A stretch of DNA of 64,000 bases from Rachycentron canadum (taxonomy: Eukaryota > Chordata > Actinopteri > Carangiformes > Rachycentridae). The stretch spans positions 5,470,790 to 5,534,789 of the forward strand of contig CM076651.1 of NCBI GenBank assembly GCA_038496675.1, written 5' to 3'. A program made the position numbers and the translations under genes. Of this stretch, positions 24,341 through 36,078 are shown one piece after another (position 1 is the stretch's first letter; the number at the start of each line of letters is the position of its first letter). The notes beneath the pieces were generated by a model, which was not told the origin of the DNA, did no database searches, and saw only the letters and a list, made by a program, of their open reading frames with translations.

Positions 24341-27300
24341 CCAGAAAACTTTTTTTTTTTTTTTTATTAAACTCCTGATTTTTTCAGGAATAACTTTGTG
24401 TCCGAAGATCAACGCACTCAACACCATGATCCATCAGCACATCCCTAGCTAGAATAGCAACCCTGGCTAATATCTTAATATTTTAATGTTGGTGTTGTTA
24501 CCTGGCAAATGAGAAAACATCACAATATTTGGGGGTGTAGGGAAAATTTAAACATCTCTAATTATGCTCTGCTTATGATCAGCAGCAGCTCTGCTAAAGC
24601 TCCTGACCTCATAAAGAAAGTACCAATCATTATCCAACACACTTGATACCAGTCTTCTAGTGTGAGTGGTCAGACGAGCTTAATTCTCACTGAGGCCAAT
24701 GTCAAGCTGGAAATTACACCAACAATACATCTAGTGAGTGCCTGGTCCAACAGAGAGCTGCAGTCAATTGCTATCTTGTTCCTCTTGGCACTGGCTGTTT
24801 AGTTCAGTTTATCTTTGAAGAACATTTAAAGCCCCCCTGTCACACACTGGCACTTTCTGGTATCAGACTCTCACGACAAATGGGTTTCTTTTGGCAAGAA
24901 TCTGACAAAAAAGTGACTGGGTTTCTGTTCGCTCCCAGAAGTTAGTCTTTATGGGTCCTGTTAGGATATGTTTTGTCTTCTCCACGCAGCACAGGATGCA
25001 GCTGAAAGGCTCGGTTACGCATTTCTGAAAAGCATCATAATCCTGACCAACACCATAAACCATATTAATGTTCCTTACAGCTCTCCATACTTCTTATTTT
25101 ATTCTCCTCGGATCATGAGGTTGTTGGCAGCCTGTATTTGTAAACTTCATACAGTTTAAAGCTTCTTTTTTAAAGCACTATGCTAAATCATTTTTTATTG
25201 ACTTTAAGTATAAATATTCATATTTTTTTCTCCATATCCTATTGACCCTCTGTCTGTATTTGGCATCTTTTTAATATCTAGTGGTTAATTTACTCACTGT
25301 AAGTGTAAACGATTTCCACGTCTCTTATCAATTCAGATTTGCTACCACTAATTGGCTGCAATTATTATTCTGAATTAAAAACACAAATCTGAAAATCTGA
25401 CTATTTTTTATATTATCTTTGGTTGCACCTTTACTTGGACAAAGAAAATATAAATCCTGGACCTGACTATTCTTTCTCAGAAAATGTAGTTGCGTTGACA
25501 TTAATTGAATTATCTATCCTCTCTGTGCATTTACTTTCAGTCCTTTTCTCAGTTTTCAAACATGACTCCTACTCACCTGTCTGATACAAAATCTGAGGCA
25601 AAAATATTAAATGAAAAAATCAAATGTGAATGTACAAGTCAAACAATTTAATCAGCCAAAGAGTCAAAAGGACATTTGCTGTTCAGTTGTCAAAATACAA
25701 CACGTTTCTAGATATAATCTCTATTTATATCACATCCATGAATCACTACAAAGCACAATCTTGGTTACATGAGTTGCACATGTTCTTACCAACATATTAA
25801 AAAGCCTCCTAATAAGCACAGGTGTCACCCCCTCCCCGTCTCGCCATTTGTGTTTGCTCTGTGAGTCCAGAGATGCTCTGGAGACACAAGCAGCCAGTCG
25901 GCAAGAATGAGAGCAGCGTCCATGATTGTGCTGACGTTTGCACGGGGGCTAGGCTGGAGATTAAGCCCAATAAAAATGTGTGATTTGTTGCTTTCATATT
26001 TGGAAGATGTCAGCTTCAATTTGAGCTAGCACGCTGCCTTGAGGCAAGCTGGGTGACAAACATGAAGGATGCACTGATGAACTGCTGGCAATCAAGTGTT
26101 AGTTCTCTCATCCAGTATATGATGGCAATGAAAACCTCCACACATTGTTACACAGAGGGTTTTGTCACAGATAAAGGTATCATTAAAAAAAAAAAAAAAG
26201 TCGTATATCAGCTAAAATAGAAGATTTGATTTATTTATTCACCTTTTTGTTCACTCATTTTGTTATGAATCAATTATTCATCTGCTAAAGGTTATTTCTC
26301 CGACTACTGAAAGAATGAGATGCTTCCTCCTGACATGTAACCTACATGTGATTTAATTTGCCCAGTTTGCTATAACACATTCACAACATATTTTGCATTT
26401 ATAGGGTAGTATACAAACATTAATAAATAGTACAATGTAATTGCAAGAGTCAGCTGGGACATATTAATGTTGACTAATACATTAATAATCACATCTGCTT
26501 ACAACTCTAGTGTGTTATGTCTGCACTCAGTCAACCACAAACAACAAAGACAACTCACCATGTGCAACAATGAACACACAGCAACTGTGCAATATTCTTG
26601 ATACTTACGGTGCTTTTTTATTTTAAATATCTATCGGGCCAGTATATTATTTAGCTATTATTTATCTCTTGTACATTTGTTGTTTTTTTTGGTCTTGTCC
26701 ATCTTATTTATCATATCATATCTTATCTTAGCTTATAGAACATTTCTTAAATGTTTACTACATATAAATCCTAAATATAGAGACTTAAAAGTACATTTTA
26801 AATAGAAAGGTCAATAAAATTAGGGTTGAATGACACGCACAAAAAAAAAAAAAAATTCACATTGCATTTATTTTAGTAGGTATTATGATTGCGCGATGAG
26901 TCATGATTTCAGTGTGAATTTTTAATTTTTTTTTGCATTTCACATTCACTGAAATTCATAAAAAATGACGATGATGTGATTTAGAAATACAATTATTTAT
27001 GTTTTACTTTGAAAAAAAAAACTATATTAGTCTTAACCCTGGTTCTCACTGGTAAAACCTCAAATGTTAAAAAAATTTCCGTTTCCGTTTTCAAAGCAAA
27101 AGCAGTGGTGAATATCTGTAATCATTAAGCAATCATTACCAGTGAATATCTAAGAGACATGGGGGGGGGGGATAATTAAACAGCCAAACGTGCAAAGGGC
27201 GAGGATCGACTGACTGTTTAAGATTCTGGAAGTTTGAAAATACTTCATGCATTATGACTGAAGCACCACCCCGAGTTCCCGAGTTTAATCCTTTTTGCAA

Positions 27301-28950
27301 GTGCTTCATCAACCTTCAGCTTTTTTTTTTTTTTTTTTGACAAGACAGAAGTTTCAGCATGTATGATTAATAAGATACAAATGTGCAACTGATATTTGAT
27401 AAATGACTTTGGTTTCATATTCATGATGTACAATGAATATGCAGCACCAGGGGCTTAGGCCTACTTGATTGATCAAATGTATTCCATTCATCACTTATTT
27501 TTGCTTAATTAGCATATTTGAAGCAACACCATTAACAGTGGAGGACTATGGGCTATTTGGAAGATTTGATGTATGTTAGAGAGCAGACACACATGCATTC
27601 CTCTTTGTCTTGTAGAGCTCCCAAGCCAGTCTCAGGAGGCAGAATTTGTTATAAAGCAGATTTTACAGCTTATTGTTTACCAAAAAAATAAAGCAAGAGG
27701 TGTTGCGTTTGGGTACATTTTCCCACTACTTTTAGAGCATTTGCTTCTCCTAATATCATGTCAGTGTTTCTGTAAGAGTGCAATGCAGATAAAATGACAA
27801 TGGGACGTTCTGATGTGTGTGGAGAGATGTAATGCTCTTTCTGGGATATTTGTCACAGGGACGTAATAACCTGAGGACTTTGGGGAGAATAAATGGGAGA
27901 AAAGGGAGTTAGGATGTGGGTCATTATAGCTATAAGTTCTAAAGCCCTTCATTAAACACATGAGCTAGTCATTACCCTGCTGCTGTGTGATGAACATTTT
28001 GAGCCCCCCACCTCCTCCTCCTCCTCCCTTCCTCCCTCCTCCTCCAGTTTACAGGCCAGATGATGCAGAGAATCCATGCTTGTCTGGCACAGGGCAAAGC
28101 AAAGTCAGGCACAGTGTAAATGTTTTGTGTGTATCCAAGCAGGCAAATTCTGATGCACATTTGCCCTATTACAGCACATCAGCATCAGGGAGACGCACGC
28201 TAGTGCAAGCAAGCGGCGTACACTTATCATTATTTGATAGCATGTTTAATGACAGATTGACAGAGGATTTGCAAACGCGAGCTGGCGTCAAGTTTGCTAA
28301 GGTCGGGTTTCACTGCGTCTGCAATGCAAGTGTACTTATGTGCATAATTTGATTTTTCAACAAAGCTATTAGGACTGCTTTAAAAAGTAACTCCAAGACA
28401 GGACACATGCAAGCTCCTCTGATGTTTGGAGTCATTTATAGGGCTTTAATACATTTCAAAACAAGTTCACAACTAGACTTTTGGAAATCATTTTTAATAA
28501 TAAAAATAATAAATTATAGGAGTGGGCTGTAGATTTTGATTGGCTTTAATTTGTTTGGGAGAAAAGGTCTGGATCGTGACTATATCCATTTTCAACTGCA
28601 TTTTCTTTTATTAATTTTTTTTTCATTTTCATTAAGAGAAACCACTGAGGCAGTCAAGCTTCATGCCTGTGTCATCTGCCCAGTGCTCCGGCTAATGCAA
28701 CAAAAAAAAGTATGTTTATGTTAAATTTCTTTCATATATTTGAGTCCATGATCATTTGTTACTGTGCTTAATATTTATCATAATCAATCAGTTTAAAACC
28801 ATGAGTGTGTGTCTGTGTTTATCAGTGTGTGTGTGTGTTGCAAGTGTAATTGCAGAAAGCTGTGATCTGTAATTAGCCATGACGTGTTAGATATGCGGTG
28901 CCATTAACTGTGTTAATATGCAAACATCCAAAATGAATTAATATAAAGCA
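24341..28950. other. Intergenic A/T-rich sequence with simple tracts
   Basis: No gene recognised. It includes poly(T) at about 24352-24365, A15 at 26185-26199, A15 at 26841-26855, a G run near 27163, poly(T) at 27321-27338 and a CCT/CTC-rich stretch at 28006-28046. The 121-codon frame at 27987-28352 begins in that proline-coding simple repeat and is not credible as a gene. Confidence 0.45.
28006..28046. repeat. (CCT)n / pyrimidine tract
   Basis: Imperfect CTC/CCT triplets on the plus strand. Confidence 0.85.
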
Positions 28951-30640
28951 TCAAAAGAATTACAGGTTTATTTCACATAATTACCTGAGATGCGTTACCT
29001 GAAGTATATCAGTGTTTAATAACTCATGTATTCATATTAGAGAGCATCGTGATTCTGTGGGAAATGGAAGCTGCTTGTGTGCGTTTCGATTTCCACCTAT
29101 TTTATCCACTTTCAAATAGCTGCCGATTGCTCGATTAGAACCATATTAACCTTCCAAAAGTTTGCACAGCTATGTGACACTTTTGTGTACTCACAATAAA
29201 TCCCACATTGACTTTGACTTATTAGAGCAAATTATGGTCAGAGACAACTAATTTCCTTGTGCGATTGCACTGATGATAGCATTTTTCTTTGGTTAGCCTT
29301 GGGTGAATGTCTACTAGGTTGTGCTGAATCCTCAAAATGTGCTTGTAGCCCATGTATGCTCTGAATAATGATTTGGATCTACACATGGAGAGCTGCTGCA
29401 TGGATAAAAGAAGCCAAAACAAAATAAATGTTCAACAGAAACGATAAAATTTGTGTAGCATTCATTGTCTTTTTTGGTCTCCCCCCCCCGCTGCAGCTCC
29501 AGAACAATGCTTGCTTCAATTTAGAGTAAGTTGCTCCTCTAAAACATAATGGCCCTACAGACAAATCAGAGATCCATCGGCGAAGAAAGGCACTAAATAA
29601 TTTATAGCTTTAATCTGCTCACTGAGGTGTGTGGTCTTTGACAGTAATTATAAATGCGGGGAGAAATTATAGCTGAATACTTTAACTGCATTAGGAGTCA
29701 TCTGATGAACATCGTGATTGCCTGCTCATTTCCAACAATAGGGGGCAAGTTGGTGTCACAGCATTCAAATCACCACAGTGCCCATGTGCTTTTTCCCATT
29801 TACCATCAAATGTCAGTTGCCTGTTATAAAATAGAGATTTGATGGGTGGAGGTAATTGAGGACTTGATTGCTTGAAAAGAGATGAATTGCATAAAATGTT
29901 TATGAATTTAGAAGGCAATTATTTTTAATAGCCTTGAAATAATAGAGCTGGAGGAAATATGTTTAATTGTTATGATACCATCTTGCAGCAACAGCAGCAG
30001 CGTTCACAGGAAAGCAATAAAGTCTGACAAGAAGATATATCTTTGAGGTGTATCTAAAAGTCATAGGGTGAGAAAGACAATGCAGTGTAGTGCAGGGTGA
30101 GGATGTTGTCCTTTTGTCTCCTAGAGGTTCTCCAATTTGGCGCAGATGAGAAAGACACTATGAATTTAAAGAGGATTTTCTGGCTCTGTAATTTCTGAAT
30201 ATTTTCCTGATGATTTCTCCATGCTTTCTGGAAAGAACCTAATTTGGTTCTAATTACAGGGAAAATGGGAATTTTTCAAAGTTGAAACTTTACTCTCGAT
30301 GTATCTTGAATTATATGTTTGCCTGCAGCAAAATGTCACGTTTTTGCATGTTAAGCTGACTAAAAAACTCTCGAGGATTCACTGGGAATTAATTGTAGTC
30401 TTTTTAATTGGAAGTGCACCAATTGAACAGTGTCTATTTAGGAGCTAATTTTTTACCAAATATTTCTGGGAAACCCTCAAGAAAACTATTAGGAAATGAT
30501 CTACTTAATATTTGTAAGGCATTGGCTGTCGTTTCATCCGTCAGGGTGAATTACACGTGTCTCAGTGAATATCTTAATTTTAAAAATATATTCAAGCTGC
30601 TAACTTCACAAACAAATGATTAAAGAAACAACTTGAAAAA
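28951..30640. other. Unique block just downstream of tshz2, candidate conserved non-coding sequence
   Basis: About 1.7 kb with almost no simple repeats or dispersed repeats, rich in TAATTA-like and ATTTAATT-like sites (for example GCATTAGGAGTCATCTGATG and TTAATTGTTATGATACC segments). Its position directly 3' of a developmental regulator makes enhancer content plausible. This is inference; the conservation test has not been run. Confidence 0.33.
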
Positions 30641-30675
30641 AATAAGAAAAACAAGCTCTTATCAAATGTTAACTC

Positions 30676-30681
30676 TTTATT
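30676..30681 (-). terminator. tshz2: Candidate polyadenylation signal (AATAAA), best downstream context
   Basis: Plus-strand TTTATT reads AATAAA on the minus strand, about 705 bases after the stop codon. Within 20-60 bases downstream the minus strand becomes T-rich (GTTTTTCTTATTTTTTT), as expected for a cleavage-stimulating element. Confidence 0.4.
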
Positions 30682-30869
30682 TGAATAAGTAAAAAAAGGT
30701 GCAGGTATCACAGGTATCATCTGTCTTGTTGTTATCCTTGTTGCATGAAACACACTGTTTTTTCTTTTTTCATCTAAAATATATTTACATGTGAAATATC
30801 CTTGTTTCCAAACTGTCTAATTATTTTTGAGTCATGTACAGAATCCGAGTCTAAACTGGTGATTAAACA

Positions 30870-30875
30870 TTTATT
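30870..30875 (-). terminator. tshz2: Candidate polyadenylation signal (AATAAA)
   Basis: Plus-strand TTTATT reads AATAAA on the minus strand, about 510 bases after the stop codon. It is a canonical hexamer. The downstream sequence is only moderately G/T-rich. Confidence 0.4.
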
Positions 30876-31263
30876 AAAGTGCTTTTTTTTTCTCTTCTAT
30901 CATTGCAACACAAAACAATCTTTACATAGCAATACACTGTACAGGTCTGCATGTGTGTTATCATGTGTTGGGGCTACCTGTTTTAACAGCTGCACGTTTA
31001 TGCAGGTGTACTGTATCACAGAAGTTGTAAAGTACAATTAGTTCATTATTTTGTCTTTGAAATACAATTGAAACTTGACATATCATACAAATAAATAGTA
31101 GTCATAGCCAGGGCTATTGCATGCAAACATCAGCAATTATGTTTCTTCAAGCAGTAATACATTTCATTACTGGTGATGCATTTGAGCAGGGTGCAAAAGT
31201 ATCTCTTAGTGTTTCCTTATACAATTTCTAACCAGTGTGTCTTTGCTGTACTCCATGAAATGT

Positions 31264-31269
31264 TTTAAT
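31264..31269 (-). terminator. tshz2: Candidate polyadenylation signal (ATTAAA)
   Basis: Plus-strand TTTAAT reads ATTAAA on the minus strand, about 115 bases after the stop codon. It is the common variant hexamer. Use here would give a very short 3' UTR. Confidence 0.25.
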
Positions 31270-31384
31270 AATGATGCACACTACACAACGCTAATTGGAA
31301 AATGGTTTGAAATATCGGACCCGTGTATTAAAATAAAAAAGGAAGAAAAGGGTGGAAAAAAGTGACAATAATATGAAAGAAAAA

Positions 31385-34300
31385 CTACTCTTTGTCCATT
31401 TCCACATATTGTGAATGGTTGTCGGGGGATTTGCTGTGAGTTTTACTCAAATGGAGTTTGACTGCGTGATTGCTCGCAAATGTCCGACAGCAGAGCTTAC
31501 ATTTGAACTTTGAGTCAATGTCCTCGTCTGTGACTAGAGCCTCTGTGGCCCTGACACTGAGGACCTTCGACAGTTCTGGCTCCTCTACCTTCGTCTGGTG
31601 CTCTACCGGCATTTTGCACATGTCTTTGATTTGGAACCCGAGATGAGATTCCAGGTGGGAAATAAATGTGGTCGGTGACCTAAACTGGGAAGCGCAGTCA
31701 TTGCAGTAGAAGACCGGGTGGCCCGTGTCCATGTTCTTCAGAAATTTGGTCCCTCCGGTTTTGCGCAGTTGGTATTTTACGTTTGCTAACCAATGGCTTA
31801 TTGTGGTCATGGACAAGCCAGTGAACTTGGAGATGTGCATCCGTTCCTGAGGGCCGAGGTCTGAAAGTAGGTATTTCCCTTCAGAGGTCTGGAAAAGGCT
31901 GGAGGCAAACTGAGCCTGCAGGATGAGAAGGTGGCGAGGATTCCAGTTCGACTGTCTTCCTTTGCGCTTGTGGACGGAGTACACCTCGGCAGACACGTCC
32001 TCAAAGCGCCTGACATCTGATTCCAGTTTCATACTTGGGATCCTTGGCGGTATGGAGGGTTTTGGCGTTGTGGCTTTTGGAAGAACTTTAACCATGTCAG
32101 CTATGTCGGACAGAGCGTATTTCTGTGGCATCGGGGTGGAGGGCTGTAGTAGCGCTGAACTCGTCTTGCTCTGTTTAGATTTCGTCAGGTCTATTGGTTG
32201 GTCATCACTAACAAAGAGAAAGGTGTTATCAGGCCTATTTCTTGTAGGATTTCCAAGCATTAAAGCTGGTTTCTCACTGCTACGATTAATGTCAGCAAAA
32301 ATAGACTGGGCGTGAGCAGATAGTTTATCTGCTCTTGAGTTATTGGGCTTATTTGCTTTGCCCAGATGATTGTTCAGAACAGACTGCAGTGCACTAAGAG
32401 GGTTTATGCCAAGTATATCCGGAGTGTCACTGAGAGGCTCTGAAGTAGTGCTGCGGCCATTGCTGATAGAAGGGCTTGGTGTCTTGCCTCTGTCAGAGAA
32501 ATCTGGGCTCAACTTCCCTTTGATCGCTTCACTCCCTTCATTCACACAGTCTGCATCAAGCTTTGAAGAGGAAGAGGAATCATCCTGACAATCGCTGTCA
32601 TCATTCTCCACCAGATCAAACTTAATATTCTGGCTTTCTTTACCATCGCTAATGCCAACCTTTTCTTTTTTGATGTCCACATTTTGATGCTGTCCCTGGG
32701 GAGCCTCAACTCCCACAGCACCATGGTACAACTTCCCCTTTGGGGCAATCGGTCTCAGCTTGTGGTTAAATGTCTGCTTTAGCTGAGTAGCGGGAGATGC
32801 AGAGAGAGGGGCGCTTTTGATGATGCCAGAGAGCTGATAAGCGGCGTGAATGCTCGGGTAGGCACTCCAGCTTGGTGTCCCTGTTTGAGCTTTATTAATG
32901 GCAGAGGCCACTGTGTTGGCTAAAGATTTAAGGATGTCCCCTCCTCCACCTGAGTCTTGTTCAAGATCCTCCTCACGGAGATAAGGGTACTTAAAAGCCC
33001 CATTGCCTGCCTTTTGATCTTCACTCTCTTGCTTGTCATCTTTAGCTTCAGTGTCTTCCATTTTGTCTGATGTACCTTCCCCCTGGCTATCCTTCTCACT
33101 TCTCCCAGGGGAAGCGTTTTTTGGAGACACCTTTTCTCCCTCTGTGTCACTGGCGGCGGGTTCGGCTAAACCCTGGATCTTCTCTACGGCCAGGGGGTCA
33201 AGCGCTAACTGTTTACCTTTTTTAGAGGCTGAATTTGTGACTTTGATAAAATGTCCAGTAACCATCATATGCGTGGTGAGCTGCTGAAGGGTGTCATGAG
33301 AGCTTCCACACTCCATGCATTTAAGAATCTGAGACTTGCACGTCTCAAACTGCCAAGTGTAACTCGCTCCATTCTGATAGCCGTAGCGATTGTTGTAGGC
33401 ATTTGAAATGGTGGCGGCCCGTTGTGCCTCAGTGTAGCCAGATACACCAGTTGTTGAGTCAGGGGAGCAAGGTCTTGCAGTTTCAAAGGCCCGTTTCTTT
33501 GCTGGTGGCAACAATTTGGGTGTGATTACTGGGATGGGCTCTTTTAAAGGCACTTTTTGGTAATGCTTAGTTTTAATCATATGGACGCTCAAATCCTGGA
33601 GTGAGTCAAAAGAGTGGCCACAGAACATGCACTTCAAAACTTTCTGTGCATCCTCCTTCCCTTCCATATCTTGCAAATTTCGTTTCCTTGATTTAGAGGA
33701 CGAGGCAGAGGAATTACTCTGCTTGCTGTGGTTGTTGTCCTGGTAGTGTCCACTCTTATTCATGTGGACTGTCAGCTCCACAAGCGTGTCATAAGCTGCA
33801 CTACAATCCTTACAGCGAAACCGACTGGCTCCTGTGAACACCGAGCCACAGGGTTTGGTGGTTTGCCTGTACAGGTGGACGGAGCTAAAGAGGTTGGGTT
33901 TGGACACAGGCTTTGGGGACAGTGTTTGCTGCAAGGTCTTGGACAGCGCATCCTGGTGCCAGTCAAACTCACTTTTGGTGCTTCCGTTGGTGCTATCACA
34001 GTTGGCTTTGCTGGTGTTTTTGGCCATTTTCAAGTCCATCCCTATCCCCGTCCAGTAGGAATCAGAGAGAAAGTTTGCATAGGCTGCCCTCATTTTCTCC
34101 AAGCTGCTTCCCGTCTCCTCCTTGTGTTTGGAGCCGCGACTTTCGTCATCCCTCTGGCTCTCAGGTGGCGAGGAGGTTTTAAAGTCTGAGAGTCTGTCAC
34201 TGCTGTCGCTAAGGCGTGACTCCAACTCTGCCTCTTGATTGGAAAGTACACTGATGGGAGAGTTCTGGTTGCTATACGTGTTCGTGCTCTTGTTGTCGAG

Positions 34301-34425
34301 CTCTCTGTCCTCAGACACTTTGGGGCTGGTCTTCTCTGAACATTCCTCCTCAGTCTGAGTGTCGTTCTCGCCATCTTCCTCGGTGATGGAATCCTGAAGA
34401 ACAGCATCTTCATCAGGCATGTACA
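31385..34425 (-). CDS. tshz2: Teashirt zinc finger homeobox 2, main (3') coding exon
   Basis: Teashirt proteins are nuclear zinc-finger transcription factors, usually repressors, acting in developmental patterning. This exon encodes about 1,012 residues, close to the whole vertebrate TSHZ2 (about 1,030). Counting from the in-frame ATG at 34444 in the intron, three C2H2 fingers with H-x5-H spacing lie at about 209-234 (C211, C214, H227, H233), 270-295 (C272, C275, H288, H294) and 374-399 (C376, C379, H392, H398). A CtBP-type PIDLT motif is at 750-754. An atypical homeodomain spans about 826-897 (key stretch SHWLANVKYQLRK). Two more C2H2 fingers are at 912-935 and 980-1004. TSHZ2 is preferred over TSHZ1/3 because of DPLAVEKIQ, NKLRPIAPK-like, ALSDIADMVKVLPKATTPKP and VRRFEDVS. 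IKKE (591-594) fits a sumoylation consensus. The frame is intact and the stop is TAG. The exon starts in phase 1, two bases before the Tyr of YMPDED. The N-terminal residues lie in an exon outside the window, so the CDS is partial at its 5' end. Confidence 0.96.
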
Positions 34426-34441
34426 CTGGAAAAGGAAGACA
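34426..34441 (-). other. tshz2: 3' splice site (acceptor) of the tshz2 main exon
   Basis: On the minus strand a pyrimidine tract, TGTCTTCCTTTTCCAG, ends in AG at 34427-34426. The exon starts with TG followed by TAC (Tyr) ATG. This splits a codon after its first base (phase 1). Vertebrate TSHZ genes have the same arrangement: a tiny first coding exon (MPRRKQQAP...) ends just before a conserved Tyr. A branch-point-like CATTAAT lies a short distance upstream. The open frame runs through the site to an ATG at 34444, but that ATG is intronic. Confidence 0.88.
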
Positions 34442-34444
34442 CAT

Positions 34445-35998
34445 GGAAATTAATGATGTCTTAATTCATTAAGACATAAAATATAACAAGAGTTAGGTAC
34501 AGACAAGGTACAGCATTTAGAAAACCCACATACAACAAACAAGATCAAATTTTTTCGTGAGAAGCCATTTGAGACAACACAATAACAGCTGCTTTGTGCC
34601 TTGGGAGGTTGGAGGGTGTAGCTGGACATAATGTCTTTACTAACAGACTGCTGCTGGTGCAACATCACCTTGTGATTCACGACAGGCCATTGACTTAGTG
34701 CTGCGTCCAAGGTTTTTCTGGCCTCAAGTTGAGATGTTTACAACAATCACCGGCCACTGAGTGACAAAATGAAATTGATTCTTCTAGGGCCTGTTAAGTG
34801 TTATTGCAAATGACCTATTCCATAGTGATTATGGATGTCACAAAGCTGAAATGAAAATGCAAGCCTTCTGTTCTGGATAGCATCTCAGCCTTCCTGAAGC
34901 TACACGTGAAGAATGGCTTAAAACAAACTCAGATATTTTAATGTCTTGTGTTGCTCTGTCAATAAATTAAAAGGCTTGACTGAGAAAGATGAGAGGACAC
35001 TTAGCCCGTATCACAAGGTTTCAATATTCAGTATCTCCGCATCGGGAGACTGATTTCGTTGACAACAAAATAAAAATATGTTGCAAATGCGAATGCTGAT
35101 GCTGATGAAGATGCTGATCATGCTGGTGGAAAAGCTGATTCAATTATCAGTGTTAAAACTAGACAATTATATGAAATTTCAAAAGATTACTGGCAATCTG
35201 TCACGTCATTATATTTTCTCTGACAGTCTCATAAACAGCAATTACTTCTTTCATTATTCACCTGTTCATTCTCCCAACTCATAGAGCACAAACATTATTG
35301 CTTCAATTAACAGATAATTAAACAACAGTTTTTCTAATTGACACATTTCCCATCATCCAATTAGCGGAAACTCTGAGTCAGCACGGAGGGCTGTGCATGT
35401 GGCTGCAGGGCCTGCACCACGTCATATGAACACGGCTGCAGAAGATTAAAATGTCCTTTTTGACAATAACTATTTCAGATTATTTTAAATCTAAATCTAA
35501 CCACCCGGAAACCCACGTCAACGCTATCACAACCAATGTTTGCATATCTTTTCAAGACATCCGGCAATAAATGCAGTTTGTCAGTGTTGTCACATATCTG
35601 AGATATTTTCCGCCTCATAGTCATGCGGGGAAATGTGCATTTTGGGAGAGATGTGGCAGATGTGCTCTGAGTTAAATATGAATAGGACATAACAGCCCTG
35701 TCCAGGCACTTATGCATTTCATGTGGTTAATATTTCTTTTCTGAATAGAGGGCACTCCATGAGGGGATGGCTGAAGCCGAGCACTCAGGAGTCCCACACT
35801 GGGCGGCCCATAGAATGTCTTCCCTTCTTTGCCTTCTGAAAATAAGATTTTTTTTTTTTTTTTTATCAATATTTCAAAAGTGCCTCAAGAGAAACCCTGG
35901 AGGTGAACTGCTTGCCAGCTAATGGATGGAGATGGAGATGGGGATGGGATTCGGACTTTCAAAACAAACATGGAGAATGGGGCCTCGTGAACAAGAGC

Positions 35999-36000
<2 letters not shown>
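34445..36000. other. Proximal intron 1 sequence
   Basis: Unique A/T-rich sequence with a loose GATGCT run (about 35086-35130) and a T17 tract at about 35849-35865. No exon recognised. Confidence 0.5.

Positions 36001-36075
<75 letters not shown>
36001..36075. repeat. (CA)n microsatellite, about 37 units
   Basis: Perfect AC repeat over 75 bases. It generates several spurious His/Thr and Cys/Val open frames on both strands. Confidence 0.99.

Positions 36076-36078
<3 letters not shown>

Larger units (their letters stand above)
30650..31384 (-). other. tshz2: tshz2 3' UTR (approximate extent)
   Basis: This is the region directly after the TAG stop on the minus strand. It is A/T-rich, has no open frame of note and contains three polyadenylation-signal candidates. 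The 3' end is set here at the farthest of these, which has a T-rich downstream stretch; the real end could be at a nearer site or farther out. Vertebrate TSHZ 3' UTRs are often longer, so the limit is an estimate. Confidence 0.55.

Noticed and set aside
27987..28352. 121-codon plus-strand frame beginning with a proline run
   Set aside because: The proline run is a (CCT)n tract and the rest matches nothing recognisable; no splice context.
31807..34413. Numerous frames of 60-153 codons on both strands inside the tshz2 exon
   Set aside because: They are shadows of the real frame: high G/C coding sequence read in other frames, with no domains of their own.
34426..34444. ATG at 34442-34444 as the tshz2 start
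   Set aside because: It lies in the pyrimidine tract of the splice acceptor, encodes MCLPFP unlike any TSHZ start, and family gene structure predicts a separate first exon.
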